NCBI GenBank assembly: GCA_016235865.1
Contig: JACRIK010000014.1
Coordinates: forward strand, 17,371 to 81,370
Source: Planctomycetota bacterium
GTDB lineage: Bacteria; Planctomycetota; MHYJ01; JACQXL01
Length of the DNA: 64,000 nt
Direction of reading: 5' to 3'
Shown piece by piece: positions 50,805 to 59,009 of this stretch (position 1 is its first letter; the number at the start of each line of letters is the position of its first letter). The translations under genes and the position numbers were made by a program. A model generated the notes under the pieces. The model searched no databases. It was not told where the DNA came from and worked only from the letters and a program-made list of their open reading frames with translations.

Positions 50805-52052
50805 ATGAAAAATATCTTGATGATATTAATTGGGCTAATAGTAGGGGTAACAATTGGATATGGTGTAGTTATTCTATCTGAAAAAAAGATAACAACCTCA
50901 TCATTTCCGAAAGATGCAGAATTAACATTGATGAGAGAAATGGTTAGCGCCTTGACCTCTCGTGAAAAAGAACTCCAAAGCAAGCTGTCTGATAGCGAAA
51001 AAACTAAGATCCAGCTCCAAGCGCAAATATCCAACCTGAAGAAACAATTATCCGGGATAGAAGAACAGATATCTGTCTCGCAAACCACAGGATCTGCGAT
51101 TAAAGATACCGAATCGGACAAGCATACATCGTTCAACAAGGAAAATATGCGCCTGTATGCCCGGGCCATCATGGCACTAGAGGGTGATGGCGAACCGCTC
51201 AGGAAAGACCCGACTTTGCAGACGGCATTCCAGGAACTGATGGCTGATATAATGAAGATGATGGCAAAATATAATATTGATTTTGATATGTGGGGCACTG
51301 GTGATGAGGTGTTATACAAGGCCTATGCGATTCCTGAAATCAGGCAGTGGTTTTCTGAGTTAGGCGCGGCGACCTTCGAGGAAGCGGGCGTGCCCCTGAC
51401 CAAGGCGCAGCTCAAGGCCGTGGATGAGGCCATGCTCCGCAGGGCCGAGGAAGGTAAGAAACTGAATGACCCGTCAGTAACCAACATGGAAAAGGCGGTA
51501 ATGTTTCAAAGGTTCATGGCCAAACAGGACAAGGAGTTTCGCGACATATTTACAGACGAACAGGAAAGGAAGTTGCCGGGAGATGTTGCCACGACTTTGA
51601 TAGGGTTAAATAGGGTTAACACATTGCCGAATGTTGACGCTTCGGTCAAGACCAAAGACGAATGTTCTAATATTTTCATTCAGAAGTGGGGGAATGAACT
51701 GAAACTGAACGATAGTGAAAAACAGTATGTCAAATATGTATCGGATATGTATGTGAATGAATATGTTGTCCTAAAGGCAAGCGCCGAGGCGGAATACGGC
51801 AAGGAGTTTATGGATTACAATCTGGAACGCTACGACCGGGCTGATAAATATAAATATATGGACTGGTATGTATCCAGATGGCGATATTTTGATAATCCCG
51901 AGAATAAACGCAGGCAGGATGCGGTGAACCTGCGTTTTGCCGAACTCCAACTCAAATACCAGAAGCAACTCCAATCTATCTTCCCAGATAAACTGGAATT
52001 GATAAAAGAGCAAAGACCGCAGATTACCCACTTCCCCTATCTGACGGAGTAG
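50805..52052 (+). CDS. Membrane-anchored coiled-coil protein, unknown
   Basis: 415 residues. One N-terminal membrane helix (ILMILIGLIVGVTIGYGVVIL), a coiled coil (about 45-95, REKELQSKLSDSEKTKIQLQAQ), then a helical domain with aromatic residues (FDMWGTGDEVLYKAYAIPEIRQWFSELG; YDRADKYKYMDWYVSRWRYFDNP). The coiled-coil part is AT-rich. It starts 8 nt after the fusion gene. No family is recognised; likely periplasmic and anchored. Confidence 0.7.
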   Translation: MKNILMILIGLIVGVTIGYGVVILSEKKITTSSFPKDAELTLMREMVSALTSREKELQSKLSDSEKTKIQLQAQISNLKKQLSGIEEQISVSQTTGSAIKDTESDKHTSFNKENMRLYARAIMALEGDGEPLRKDPTLQTAFQELMADIMKMMAKYNIDFDMWGTGDEVLYKAYAIPEIRQWFSELGAATFEEAGVPLTKAQLKAVDEAMLRRAEEGKKLNDPSVTNMEKAVMFQRFMAKQDKEFRDIFTDEQERKLPGDVATTLIGLNRVNTLPNVDASVKTKDECSNIFIQKWGNELKLNDSEKQYVKYVSDMYVNEYVVLKASAEAEYGKEFMDYNLERYDRADKYKYMDWYVSRWRYFDNPENKRRQDAVNLRFAELQLKYQKQLQSIFPDKLELIKEQRPQITHFPYLTE

Positions 52053-52186
52053 GAAAATGATCGCGCTGAATTCGTGGGGCAGTTCAGCACCCGTACGGGT
52101 GCTGGGTAAGTATACTTAAGTCAGCCCCATTAGAAGTGAACGCAGTTGTCGTAAGAGGAATAGACCTTAATCTAATCAACAAATAC

Positions 52187-52214
52187 TTGACATTGACAGA
52201 TAGGACAGTATAAC
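52187..52214 (+). promoter_or_regulatory. Sigma70-type promoter at the edge of the array C
   Basis: TTGACA (52187-52192), 16-bp spacer, TATAAC (52209-52214). A second TTGACA at 52193-52198 overlaps. Transcription would begin within the first array unit. Same TTGACA-16-TATAA layout as at array A. Confidence 0.6.
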
Positions 52215-52216
52215 AA

Positions 52217-52447
52217 ATACTGGAGTCAGTATAAAAGATACTGGTTCAAGTATGAAAGATACTGCTTCAATTATAAGATATACTGGTATAAGTATAAATG
52301 ATACTTGCACAAGTATAAACTATACTGCTATAAGTAAATAAGATACTGGTATCAGTAGAGGAGATACTGAGTCAAGTATATGATATATTTGAACAAGTAG
52401 AAGATATACTGGTGTCAGTAGGAAATATACTGTGGTGAGTAATACTA
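52217..52447. repeat. 21-bp mini-hairpin array C, 11 units
   Basis: ATACT (once ATATT) begins units at 52217, 52238, 52259, 52280, 52301, 52322, 52343, 52364, 52385, 52406 and 52427, an exact 21-bp step throughout. Most units can form a 4-6 bp stem (e.g. ATACTG-GAGT-CAGTAT) around a 4-nt loop with a 5-nt spacer. In the unit at 52301 the inner G-C pair is replaced by T-A (ATACTT-GCAC-AAGTAT), and in 52385 a U-G pair keeps the stem; unit 52259 is broken. The design equals that of array A although the sequence is unrelated. Confidence 0.9.
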
Positions 52448-52469
52448 ATTAATAACAGTTAGCATTTTG

Positions 52470-52540
52470 TGTCATTCCCGAGAAAGCGGGAATCCAGTAG
52501 GTCCAAAGAGGTCTGGATTCCTGCCTGCGCAGGAATGACA
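52470..52540. repeat. TGTCATTCC palindromic element, copy 1
   Basis: Ends TGTCATTCCCG and AGGAATGACA with CCAG..CTGG inside; relative at 55761-55830. Confidence 0.75.
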
Positions 52541-52571
52541 GTGAGTGCGCAACTCGCATAAGGAGACAAGC

Positions 52572-53267
52572 ATGAAGAGAGATTATATCCCAGAAAAGGA
52601 TGCGGCATTTAATGGGTGGCTGGCGAGTTTCACTAAATATATAGAGTCCCATTATGCGGAACTGGGGTTATCGGCAACTGATAAGGACAATATCGTTGCC
52701 GCTAATACCGGCTGGAAGACTGGCTATCAGGCGCATATGACGGCCCAGGGTGCGGCCCGGGGCGCAAAAGAGAAAAAAGATAGCATCCGGAAGACGGCCG
52801 AATCGCTGGCCCGGAATCTGGCCCAGCGGAGCACTGTTTATCCCGGGACAACCGATGGCCATCGCGCGGGAATGGGTATGAGACCGCTGGATACCAATCC
52901 CACCCCGACTGCGCCGGAATATGTCGGCACTTTAGAACCGCCGTTGTTGGTGCTGGACTGGTCGCTCCGCAGCCAGGTGGTGATTCATTTCGGGGTCAAT
53001 CCGGCCAATGAAAAGGAGAATTCCAAGCCCGCGGATATTGCCGGCGTTAAACTCTGGTTTCGCCGGAAGGGCGAGGATTGGCAATTTCTGGCCGATGATA
53101 CCAATAGTCCTTATACGCACAACCTGTCTGACATAGTGCCTATCGGGGCGCAGGCCGGTCTGGGGATAACCGAGCCGCAAAATGTGGAATATAAGGCCCA
53201 GTGGTTTGATAAGAAGATGCGTCTCGGCTCTTTCGGCCAGACGGCTAAGTGCACGGTGACGCCGTGA
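52572..53267 (+). CDS. Orphan protein C (D-Y-I-P-x-K-D family)
   Basis: 231 residues from the ATG at 52572 (AAGGAG upstream); the ATG at 52545 is rejected, as it lies in front of the site. The start RDYIPEKDAAFNGWLASF is shared in pattern with orphan A (DWIPNKDSEFF). Residues 1-95 are a helical bundle (ANTGWKTGYQAHMTAQGAARGA), and 125-230 are beta-rich with a DWSLRSQVVIHFG start and VKLWFRRKGEDWQFL, YKAQWFDKKMRLGSF: an Ig/FnIII-like fold. No signal peptide. The function is unknown. Confidence 0.72.
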   Translation: MKRDYIPEKDAAFNGWLASFTKYIESHYAELGLSATDKDNIVAANTGWKTGYQAHMTAQGAARGAKEKKDSIRKTAESLARNLAQRSTVYPGTTDGHRAGMGMRPLDTNPTPTAPEYVGTLEPPLLVLDWSLRSQVVIHFGVNPANEKENSKPADIAGVKLWFRRKGEDWQFLADDTNSPYTHNLSDIVPIGAQAGLGITEPQNVEYKAQWFDKKMRLGSFGQTAKCTVTP

Positions 53268-53269
53268 AA

Positions 53270-53335
53270 AGGTTACAAAAAGTTACAAGATGTTACATTG
53301 AGGTTACAAGAGGTTGCAGTAATCTTTTGTAACAT
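53270..53335. repeat. 10-bp phased GTTAC repeat (array D)
   Basis: GTTAC recurs in steps of 10, 10, 11 and 10 bp, ending with the inverted GTAAC. The array lies between orphan genes C and D, 11 nt before the ATG of D. One helical turn per step, half of the 21-bp arrays. Confidence 0.6.
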
Positions 53336-53346
53336 CAGGAGGATTT

Positions 53347-54624
53347 ATGCCTACCTACGAACAGGCCAAGGCAGAATTGCTGGCTGAGTTGGATGCCTGG
53401 GATAAGTTTGACGCCGAGAGAGAATCATTGCCGCCGGAAATAGAAGAGGCCAAGGCGGCCGCCGCTGACTTCGGTCCGTCTGGGGCTATCATCCGGTCAC
53501 GGCAACTGATTCCGCTTATATTGGAGCGTCTTGAGAAGGACATCAAAGATAAGACATACCCGTCTGATTTGGTGGTCCAGATGCTTGGCGCGGCGACTAT
53601 CATTCTTGCCACAAAACGGAAATGGATTAGCGAACGGAATAATTTAGACCCGGATATTTATCCGTCAGCGCAGGAAAAGGCCGTAATCGATGCCTCAAAA
53701 TCATTCCAGACCTCCCTGAAGAAGTGGATGGCGACCGGCATCAGGTTTAAGGCGGATATGGAACGGCTGTATCTTGACCTTTGGATAATCGGCAGTTGGT
53801 TGCTGGACCTTGCCGATAATTCCCGGCGCCACGGCGAATGGCCGCCCGATGAACCGGGGCAATGGAACGAGAAAGAGTGGTGCGCCTATTTCTGGCGCAA
53901 TCTTAGCAGACGCTCGCCATTCATCAGTTATGTGGAGCGGCACGGTCTGAGTATCGAGTCGCTGGACAAGGGCTTTGCTGAAGAGGAGATTTTCAGTCGC
54001 CGGACTAACCAGCGGGCCGGGGACTTTGTCAAACGTTATGAATTGGAACGCCAGACCGCCTTGGCCTGGGATAAGGAACATCCCCTGAACTATCTGGATA
54101 TGAAGGAATTGCCGGCTCCACCGCCTGAAGACAACAGCGATTACCACGTGGAGAGTATTGATATCAATGAAGAATCCTGTAAGGAACACGAGAAATGGCG
54201 CTCGTCACTGCCTGAAATTGACCGCTGGAATGAGCATTCCGAAAGGCGGCCGGTTCAGCCATACCAGAAAGACCCGGCATTTAAAGAATTGAGTAAGTTC
54301 ACTTCCAAGATAATCAAGGCATCCAAGGATAACTGGAAGCATCAGCAGATGGAGTCGGACCATCCACGGAACTATCGCCCGCCCCTGGACCAGTATCTGG
54401 TGCTGTTGGTCTTATGCGCGGACGGTGTGATGATTCACGGACTGATAGACGAAGATGACGACACGGAAATATTTGATAAGAACCGAATAAAGGGGTGCCA
54501 TCTCTTCTGCGCCGAGGTATTCACCAAGTTCGCCCAGGCAATAAATCTCTATAAGGATTCGGCCTATCGCAGCCTGGCCAGCGAGGCCCTGAAACTTGCC
54601 CGGAAAATATCACTTCGTACATGA
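53347..54624 (+). CDS. Orphan protein D
   Basis: 425 residues, mostly helical and charged, no signal peptide, no family recognised. Visible features: acidic and basic alternation (residues 1-60), DADMERLYLDLWIIGSWLLDLADN-like segment around 140 (one possible amphipathic helix), a Pro-rich patch (ELPAPPPEDNSDY) near 258, and a C-terminal ALKLARKISLRT. A strong AGGAGG site precedes the ATG. It may be cotranscribed with C. Function unknown. Confidence 0.65.
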   Translation: MPTYEQAKAELLAELDAWDKFDAERESLPPEIEEAKAAAADFGPSGAIIRSRQLIPLILERLEKDIKDKTYPSDLVVQMLGAATIILATKRKWISERNNLDPDIYPSAQEKAVIDASKSFQTSLKKWMATGIRFKADMERLYLDLWIIGSWLLDLADNSRRHGEWPPDEPGQWNEKEWCAYFWRNLSRRSPFISYVERHGLSIESLDKGFAEEEIFSRRTNQRAGDFVKRYELERQTALAWDKEHPLNYLDMKELPAPPPEDNSDYHVESIDINEESCKEHEKWRSSLPEIDRWNEHSERRPVQPYQKDPAFKELSKFTSKIIKASKDNWKHQQMESDHPRNYRPPLDQYLVLLVLCADGVMIHGLIDEDDDTEIFDKNRIKGCHLFCAEVFTKFAQAINLYKDSAYRSLASEALKLARKISLRT

Positions 54625-54648
54625 TGTCTTTCTTCTGTGGTGTGTCAG

Positions 54649-55746
54649 CTATTCCGCGGGGATGACCCAAATCGGTTTGGTGAGTGATAACGAAACCTGT
54701 TGCTTTAATTCCATCGCTGACGGTGATGTAATATTGAGCGCGAGACCAGATGCAGTGGTGATGGTTGCCAGATAGTTCTCGCCCTTGAACTGGACTGCGC
54801 TAATGACGCCTTTGATTGTGCCACTGGGGTTGAGCTGGGTGTTCTCCGGCCGAATAATCGCCCAGACGTCCTTGTCTGTAATCTTCGGATTTACTTGGCA
54901 TTTTAATTCCCCCAGTTCTGTCCTGACCGTATCCGGCTTTAGCAATTCTCCTTTTACCAGCGTGGCGTCTCCGATAAACGATGCCACGAATCGGTTGGCC
55001 GGTCGGTTGTAAATCGTTTCCGGTGAATCAAATTGGCTTAGTTGCCCGTCTTTTATCACCGCCACCAAATCGGCAATGCTGAGCGCCTCTGACTGGTCGT
55101 GCGTGACATAGATGGTCGTGGTCTTAAAATCATCGTGGAATTTCCGGATAAGGGGCAGTAGTTTGGACGCCAGGTTGCGGTCCAGGCTGGAGAGCGGTTC
55201 ATCCAGCAGGAAAATGTTTGGCCGGACGATTAATGCCCGGACCAGCGCCACCCGTTGCTGTTCACCGCCTGATAGATTGGGCGGGTAGGTGTCGGCATAG
55301 CCGGTCAGGTCAGTCAAGGCCAGGAGTTGGTCAACCCAGCCCTTGTTTCCAGAAAACTTAGCGGAATCACTCTTCGGCGAGACAAGGGCTGGGTCAATCT
55401 GCCCGGTCATTTCTTGTTTGGGGCATTTGCCCTTTAATGCGAATTCCAGATTCCGGCGGACCGTCATATGGGGCCAGAGTGCCAGGGTCTGGAAGACCAT
55501 GCCAATCTTGCGCTGGCGGGGCTGGATGATTATTTTGCCCGGGCCTGATGCCAGTTGGTTGTTGATATAGATTTCGCCCGCATCCGGCGCCAGGAGACCG
55601 GTCAGGAGCGACAGTAGGGTGCTCTTGCCTGAGCCGGAGGGGCCTAAGAAGGCGACTAATTTGCCGGAGGGGATGGTCAGCGAGAAATCCCTGATTGCGG
55701 TAAGAGTTCCAAAAGTCCGAGTAATGTTGCTGAATCTGATTTCCAT
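54649..55746 (-). CDS. Iron(III)/spermidine-type ABC transporter ATP-binding protein
   Basis: 365 residues. Walker A GPSGSGKS, Q-loop (MVFQTLALWPHMTV), signature LSGGEQQRVALVRAL, Walker B FLLDEPLSSLD, switch VTHDQSEAL. A C-terminal TOBE-type domain (from about 265) is as in PotA/FbpC. It is the ATPase of the transporter with the next two genes. The ATP-binding gene is downstream of the permease, with an element-bearing gap of 105 bp. Confidence 0.92.
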   Translation of the reverse strand: MEIRFSNITRTFGTLTAIRDFSLTIPSGKLVAFLGPSGSGKSTLLSLLTGLLAPDAGEIYINNQLASGPGKIIIQPRQRKIGMVFQTLALWPHMTVRRNLEFALKGKCPKQEMTGQIDPALVSPKSDSAKFSGNKGWVDQLLALTDLTGYADTYPPNLSGGEQQRVALVRALIVRPNIFLLDEPLSSLDRNLASKLLPLIRKFHDDFKTTTIYVTHDQSEALSIADLVAVIKDGQLSQFDSPETIYNRPANRFVASFIGDATLVKGELLKPDTVRTELGELKCQVNPKITDKDVWAIIRPENTQLNPSGTIKGVISAVQFKGENYLATITTASGLALNITSPSAMELKQQVSLSLTKPIWVIPAE

Positions 55747-55760
55747 AATTGTTTTCTCTG

Positions 55761-55830
55761 TGTCACTCCTGCGAAAGCAGGAGTCCAGACCCTTTGCAAT
55801 TACTGGATTCCCGCCTGCGCGGGAATGACA
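55761..55830. repeat. TGTCATTCC palindromic element, copy 2
   Basis: Ends TGTCACTCCTG and GGGAATGACA. Same family as 52470-52540. It sits between the permease and ATPase genes of the ABC operon. Confidence 0.75.
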
Positions 55831-55851
55831 GGGGTGGCGTTTCGCCGGAGT

Positions 55852-57417
55852 TCAGTCCTCCTTTATAACAGAACCCAGGATGATATACAATAAAACAACC
55901 AGAAAAGCCATTATCAGGCACATGGACGCCACCTCAGCGGCCTTGTTGAAATGGAAGAGCGAGTAAATCCGGACCGAGAGCGGGGTAATGCCGGGCGGGG
56001 CGACCAGGATGGTTACGGCCAGCTCGTTGATAGCCAGGATAAAGCAGATGATGGCTGAGATGGCCAATGGACGTTTGAGTAAAGGTAGGATGACCCTGGT
56101 TAAGGTGGCAGTCCGCGACACCCCGGCCACCCGGGCGGCATTTTCCAGAGACGGGTCCAGTGTCTTGAACGCGCCGGCCATAATCAGCGCGGGCAGTGCC
56201 ACAAACCGGGCCATCAGGCCGAGCGAGATGATAAATTGCGAGTGATAGATAAATAGCAGGCCGCTATGGTTGTATAATTTTATCAGGCCGAGGCCGATGG
56301 CTGCGCCGGGGATGACCAGCGATAGTATCAGTAGCCAGAGCAGGAGTCCCTTGAACCTGAATTCGGTTCGTTCCAGCAGATAAGCCAGCAGGAATCCGAG
56401 GATGAGCGTGCCGGCCGTGGAGATAAACGTCGTGCTGATACTGTTGAACAGATGGGGTTGGATGATGATAAAGGTATTGATGATGTCCGTTAATGAGTTG
56501 ATGTTAAGAGCCAGGCCGATGATGGGCAGGGCCACGGATAGACCGATAATTAGGGTGATAAAGACCAGGCAGAGTGTCTGGGCCAGCCAGCTGATGGGGA
56601 TTCGTTCCGGCGCCTTCCAGCGGGTGTTGATGGTGAATATCGGCCGATTGCGGAAAAGATAATACCATATCAAAACCGCAGTCAGGGTAATGGCTAATAA
56701 TGGCAGGGTCAGAATCATGGCCTGGTCGGTCCGGAAGAAGACGCTGAACCGGTAAAATATTTCCAGCGGGTAAACATCGAGCAGGGTAATGGACGGGACG
56801 TCAAAGTTGTTGACGGCCAGCACGAAAACCAGGATTCCGCCGCCCAGGATATAAGGCAGGACTAGGGGCAGCGAGACGCTTAAGAATGCCCTGAATTTTG
56901 AGGTAGTCAGCCAGGCGGTTTTTTCCAGATTGGAATCCAGGTTGCGCAGTCCGGCCAGGGTTAGGAAAGTGACAAACGGGAAGTGGCACATGACCATTAT
57001 GAATACCGCGCCGGTGACTCCGTAGATGTTGAATGGCAGTGTGCTAATCCCGAGCAGTTTCTGGAGCCAGACGGTCAGGATTCCATTCCAGCCGAGCATA
57101 TAAACCAAGGAAATGGTTACGAAGTAGGATGGGATAAGGATGGGCAGGAGCAAGAGGTATTCCAGTGTCCGGCTGAACGGGATTCTGAACCGGGCCAGGA
57201 TAAAGGCCAGCGGGACGCCGAGGATGATTGAGCCGAGCGCGGTCAGCGTTGCTATCAGCACGGTCCGGCTGAATAATACCAGGTAACGGCTGTTGGTGAT
57301 GACCTCGAACAGGAAGCCGGTGTCCAGGTTGATAAGGGTAGCCAGGAACATATAGCCAATCGGCGCCAGCATGATGAGCAGAGCCAGGCAGATAAGCAGT
57401 TTTGCCGGAGTTCTCAT
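55852..57417 (-). CDS. Iron(III) ABC transporter permease, FbpB-like
   Basis: 521 residues, about 12 membrane helices in two homologous halves, each with a BPD-type EAA loop (DSNLEKTAWLTTSKFRAFLSVSLPLVLP, DPSLENAARVAGVSRTATLTRVILPLL). This two-domain layout is typical of FbpB/iron permeases. It starts 9 nt after the binding-protein gene. Confidence 0.91.
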   Translation of the reverse strand: MRTPAKLLICLALLIMLAPIGYMFLATLINLDTGFLFEVITNSRYLVLFSRTVLIATLTALGSIILGVPLAFILARFRIPFSRTLEYLLLLPILIPSYFVTISLVYMLGWNGILTVWLQKLLGISTLPFNIYGVTGAVFIMVMCHFPFVTFLTLAGLRNLDSNLEKTAWLTTSKFRAFLSVSLPLVLPYILGGGILVFVLAVNNFDVPSITLLDVYPLEIFYRFSVFFRTDQAMILTLPLLAITLTAVLIWYYLFRNRPIFTINTRWKAPERIPISWLAQTLCLVFITLIIGLSVALPIIGLALNINSLTDIINTFIIIQPHLFNSISTTFISTAGTLILGFLLAYLLERTEFRFKGLLLWLLILSLVIPGAAIGLGLIKLYNHSGLLFIYHSQFIISLGLMARFVALPALIMAGAFKTLDPSLENAARVAGVSRTATLTRVILPLLKRPLAISAIICFILAINELAVTILVAPPGITPLSVRIYSLFHFNKAAEVASMCLIMAFLVVLLYIILGSVIKED

Positions 57418-57426
57418 TCAATCAGC

Positions 57427-58452
57427 CTATTTCAGGAACTCGTCGTAGATGAATTTTTTGGCCGGGTCAATCGCATCGGCGAGTTTGCTGTAATCTATGG
57501 CCATAACTTTGATGTTACGCAGGTCAAAAAGCGGGCTGTAGGGCTCCAAGCCGGGCCGGAGCGGCATCTGGGCTGAGGCCAGTTTGGCCAGCCGTTGTTC
57601 GGTCTGGGCGCTTAGGATATATTCAATCAGTTTTTTGCCGTTGACCGGATTGGGGCCGCCTTTAATCAGTCCGATGCTGTTGGGCAGAACCAGCGTGCCG
57701 ATGCCGGACTGGTCCGGGTAGATTATCTTCACTGGTTTCTTGTCGAGCATCATCTCATTGGCGTCATCCGTATCCGTCAGGCAGAGCGGCAGTTCACCGC
57801 TGGCCACCATTTTGGCCGCCATCATATTCCCGGAGGCAATCTTGCAGTCATTGGCTTTCAAGTTCATGAATAGTTTCTTGGCATCGGCTTCGCCCAGCAC
57901 AGCAAAGAACGCCGCGGCATGGGTCAGGGTGGTGCCGAAGATAGGACGGGCAATGGCCACCTTGCCTTTATACTGTGGTTGGGTTAAATCGAGGACGGAT
58001 TGGGGAGCTTCAGCTTCCTTCAATAAATCAGTGTTGTATAATATCACACGGGCCCGGGCGGCAAATCCGGTCCAATAGCCCTGCGGGTCTTTATAACGCT
58101 CCGGGATGTCTTTGGCTGATGTCGGGGAAAATGGCGCCAAGATGCCTTGCTGTTTCAGGACCAGGGTCCAGCCGATTTCGTTATTCCAAAACACATCGGC
58201 TTGGGGATGGTCCTTTTCCGCCACCAGACGGGTAGCCAATCCGACGGTCTTGGACGCCTCGGTATCGGTCAGCATCTGCACCTTGATGCCGGTGTCTTTC
58301 TCGAAGCTCTTCAGGATTGGGCCGGAAAAGACCTCGTCCAGTGCGGTATAAATCACCACTTCATTGCTCGGCGTCTTTGAGCAGGCGGGACAAATAGTCA
58401 GTATCACCAGTAGGGTTAGGCTTACCAGGAATAGAAGATTCTTTAGGGTCAT
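57427..58452 (-). CDS. Iron(III)-type extracellular solute-binding lipoprotein
   Basis: 341 residues. Lipoprotein signal peptide ending TICPAC, then a periplasmic-binding fold of the FbpA class (VVIYTALDEVFSGPILKSFEKDTGIKV; QADVFWNNEIGWTLVL; GYWTGFAARARVILYNTDLL). The Tyr pair that binds Fe in FbpA is not obvious. First gene of the transporter operon. Iron is the likely substrate, but a related substrate such as another metal or phosphonate is possible. Confidence 0.88.
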   Translation of the reverse strand: MTLKNLLFLVSLTLLVILTICPACSKTPSNEVVIYTALDEVFSGPILKSFEKDTGIKVQMLTDTEASKTVGLATRLVAEKDHPQADVFWNNEIGWTLVLKQQGILAPFSPTSAKDIPERYKDPQGYWTGFAARARVILYNTDLLKEAEAPQSVLDLTQPQYKGKVAIARPIFGTTLTHAAAFFAVLGEADAKKLFMNLKANDCKIASGNMMAAKMVASGELPLCLTDTDDANEMMLDKKPVKIIYPDQSGIGTLVLPNSIGLIKGGPNPVNGKKLIEYILSAQTEQRLAKLASAQMPLRPGLEPYSPLFDLRNIKVMAIDYSKLADAIDPAKKFIYDEFLK

Positions 58453-58474
58453 GTTATTTTCGTTATTTGGTCTG

Positions 58475-58993
58475 TTAGAATGACGCTTCTTTTTCAGCTA
58501 GGAAGATCTTGCCGGCCTCTTTATTCTCATCCGTCACGGAAAAATCCTCATAGGTTATCTTTATCCGGACCTTGCCATGAGGGAAGGTCAGGTCGTATCC
58601 GAATTCGGCCGATGTTTTCGGATTTATTTGCTGCGAGATTTCGGTGAAATTAGGCGCTGGCCGTTTGAAATATTCCTTATAGGTTTCCATAATCTGGCCA
58701 TCGGTATTTATCAAGTCCGTGGTGCAGACAATGGCCCGATGCGATTCTTCATCCGGGATTCTTTCCTTCTCTGATTTGTTTATCAGCCAGATCCAGGCGG
58801 TTTTGCCTTCCACCTCCACATGCGGCTCTAATATCTCCCTGAGAAACTCGGGATATCTGCCGCTGGCGATGGAGTCCGGTGTCGCTGCCAGGTCCGGCTG
58901 ATTTATTGGATTAGTCCGGTATCGATAACCGATGATGCCGCTGAGCAAAGCCACTAATACCAGCAAAGCCGCAATTAACACGAAATTCTTCAT
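58475..58993 (-). CDS. Anchored protein, unknown
   Basis: 172 residues from the ATG at 58993; a longer reading to 59092 would overlap the HEAT gene. One N-terminal membrane helix (FVLIAALLVLVALLSGIIG) and a soluble region with HVEVEGKTAWIWLINKSEKERIPDEE and FPHGKVRIKITYEDF. It follows the HEAT gene by 16 nt and precedes the iron transporter operon. Not recognised. Confidence 0.65.
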   Translation of the reverse strand: MKNFVLIAALLVLVALLSGIIGYRYRTNPINQPDLAATPDSIASGRYPEFLREILEPHVEVEGKTAWIWLINKSEKERIPDEESHRAIVCTTDLINTDGQIMETYKEYFKRPAPNFTEISQQINPKTSAEFGYDLTFPHGKVRIKITYEDFSVTDENKEAGKIFLAEKEASF

Positions 58994-59009
58994 TACTGCC
59001 CACGCTGTT

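Larger units (their letters stand above)
52053..52571. other. 519-nt leader region with promoter, array and palindrome
   Basis: No credible gene. In order: AT-rich filler (52053-52180), a promoter (52187-52214), the 21-bp array (52217-52447), and a palindromic element (52470-52540). The ribosome binding site AAGGAG is just before the ATG at 52572. Confidence 0.7.

Noticed and set aside
52217..52447. CRISPR array
   Set aside because: Repeats are contiguous, 21 bp, with no unique spacers, and no cas genes occur in the window.
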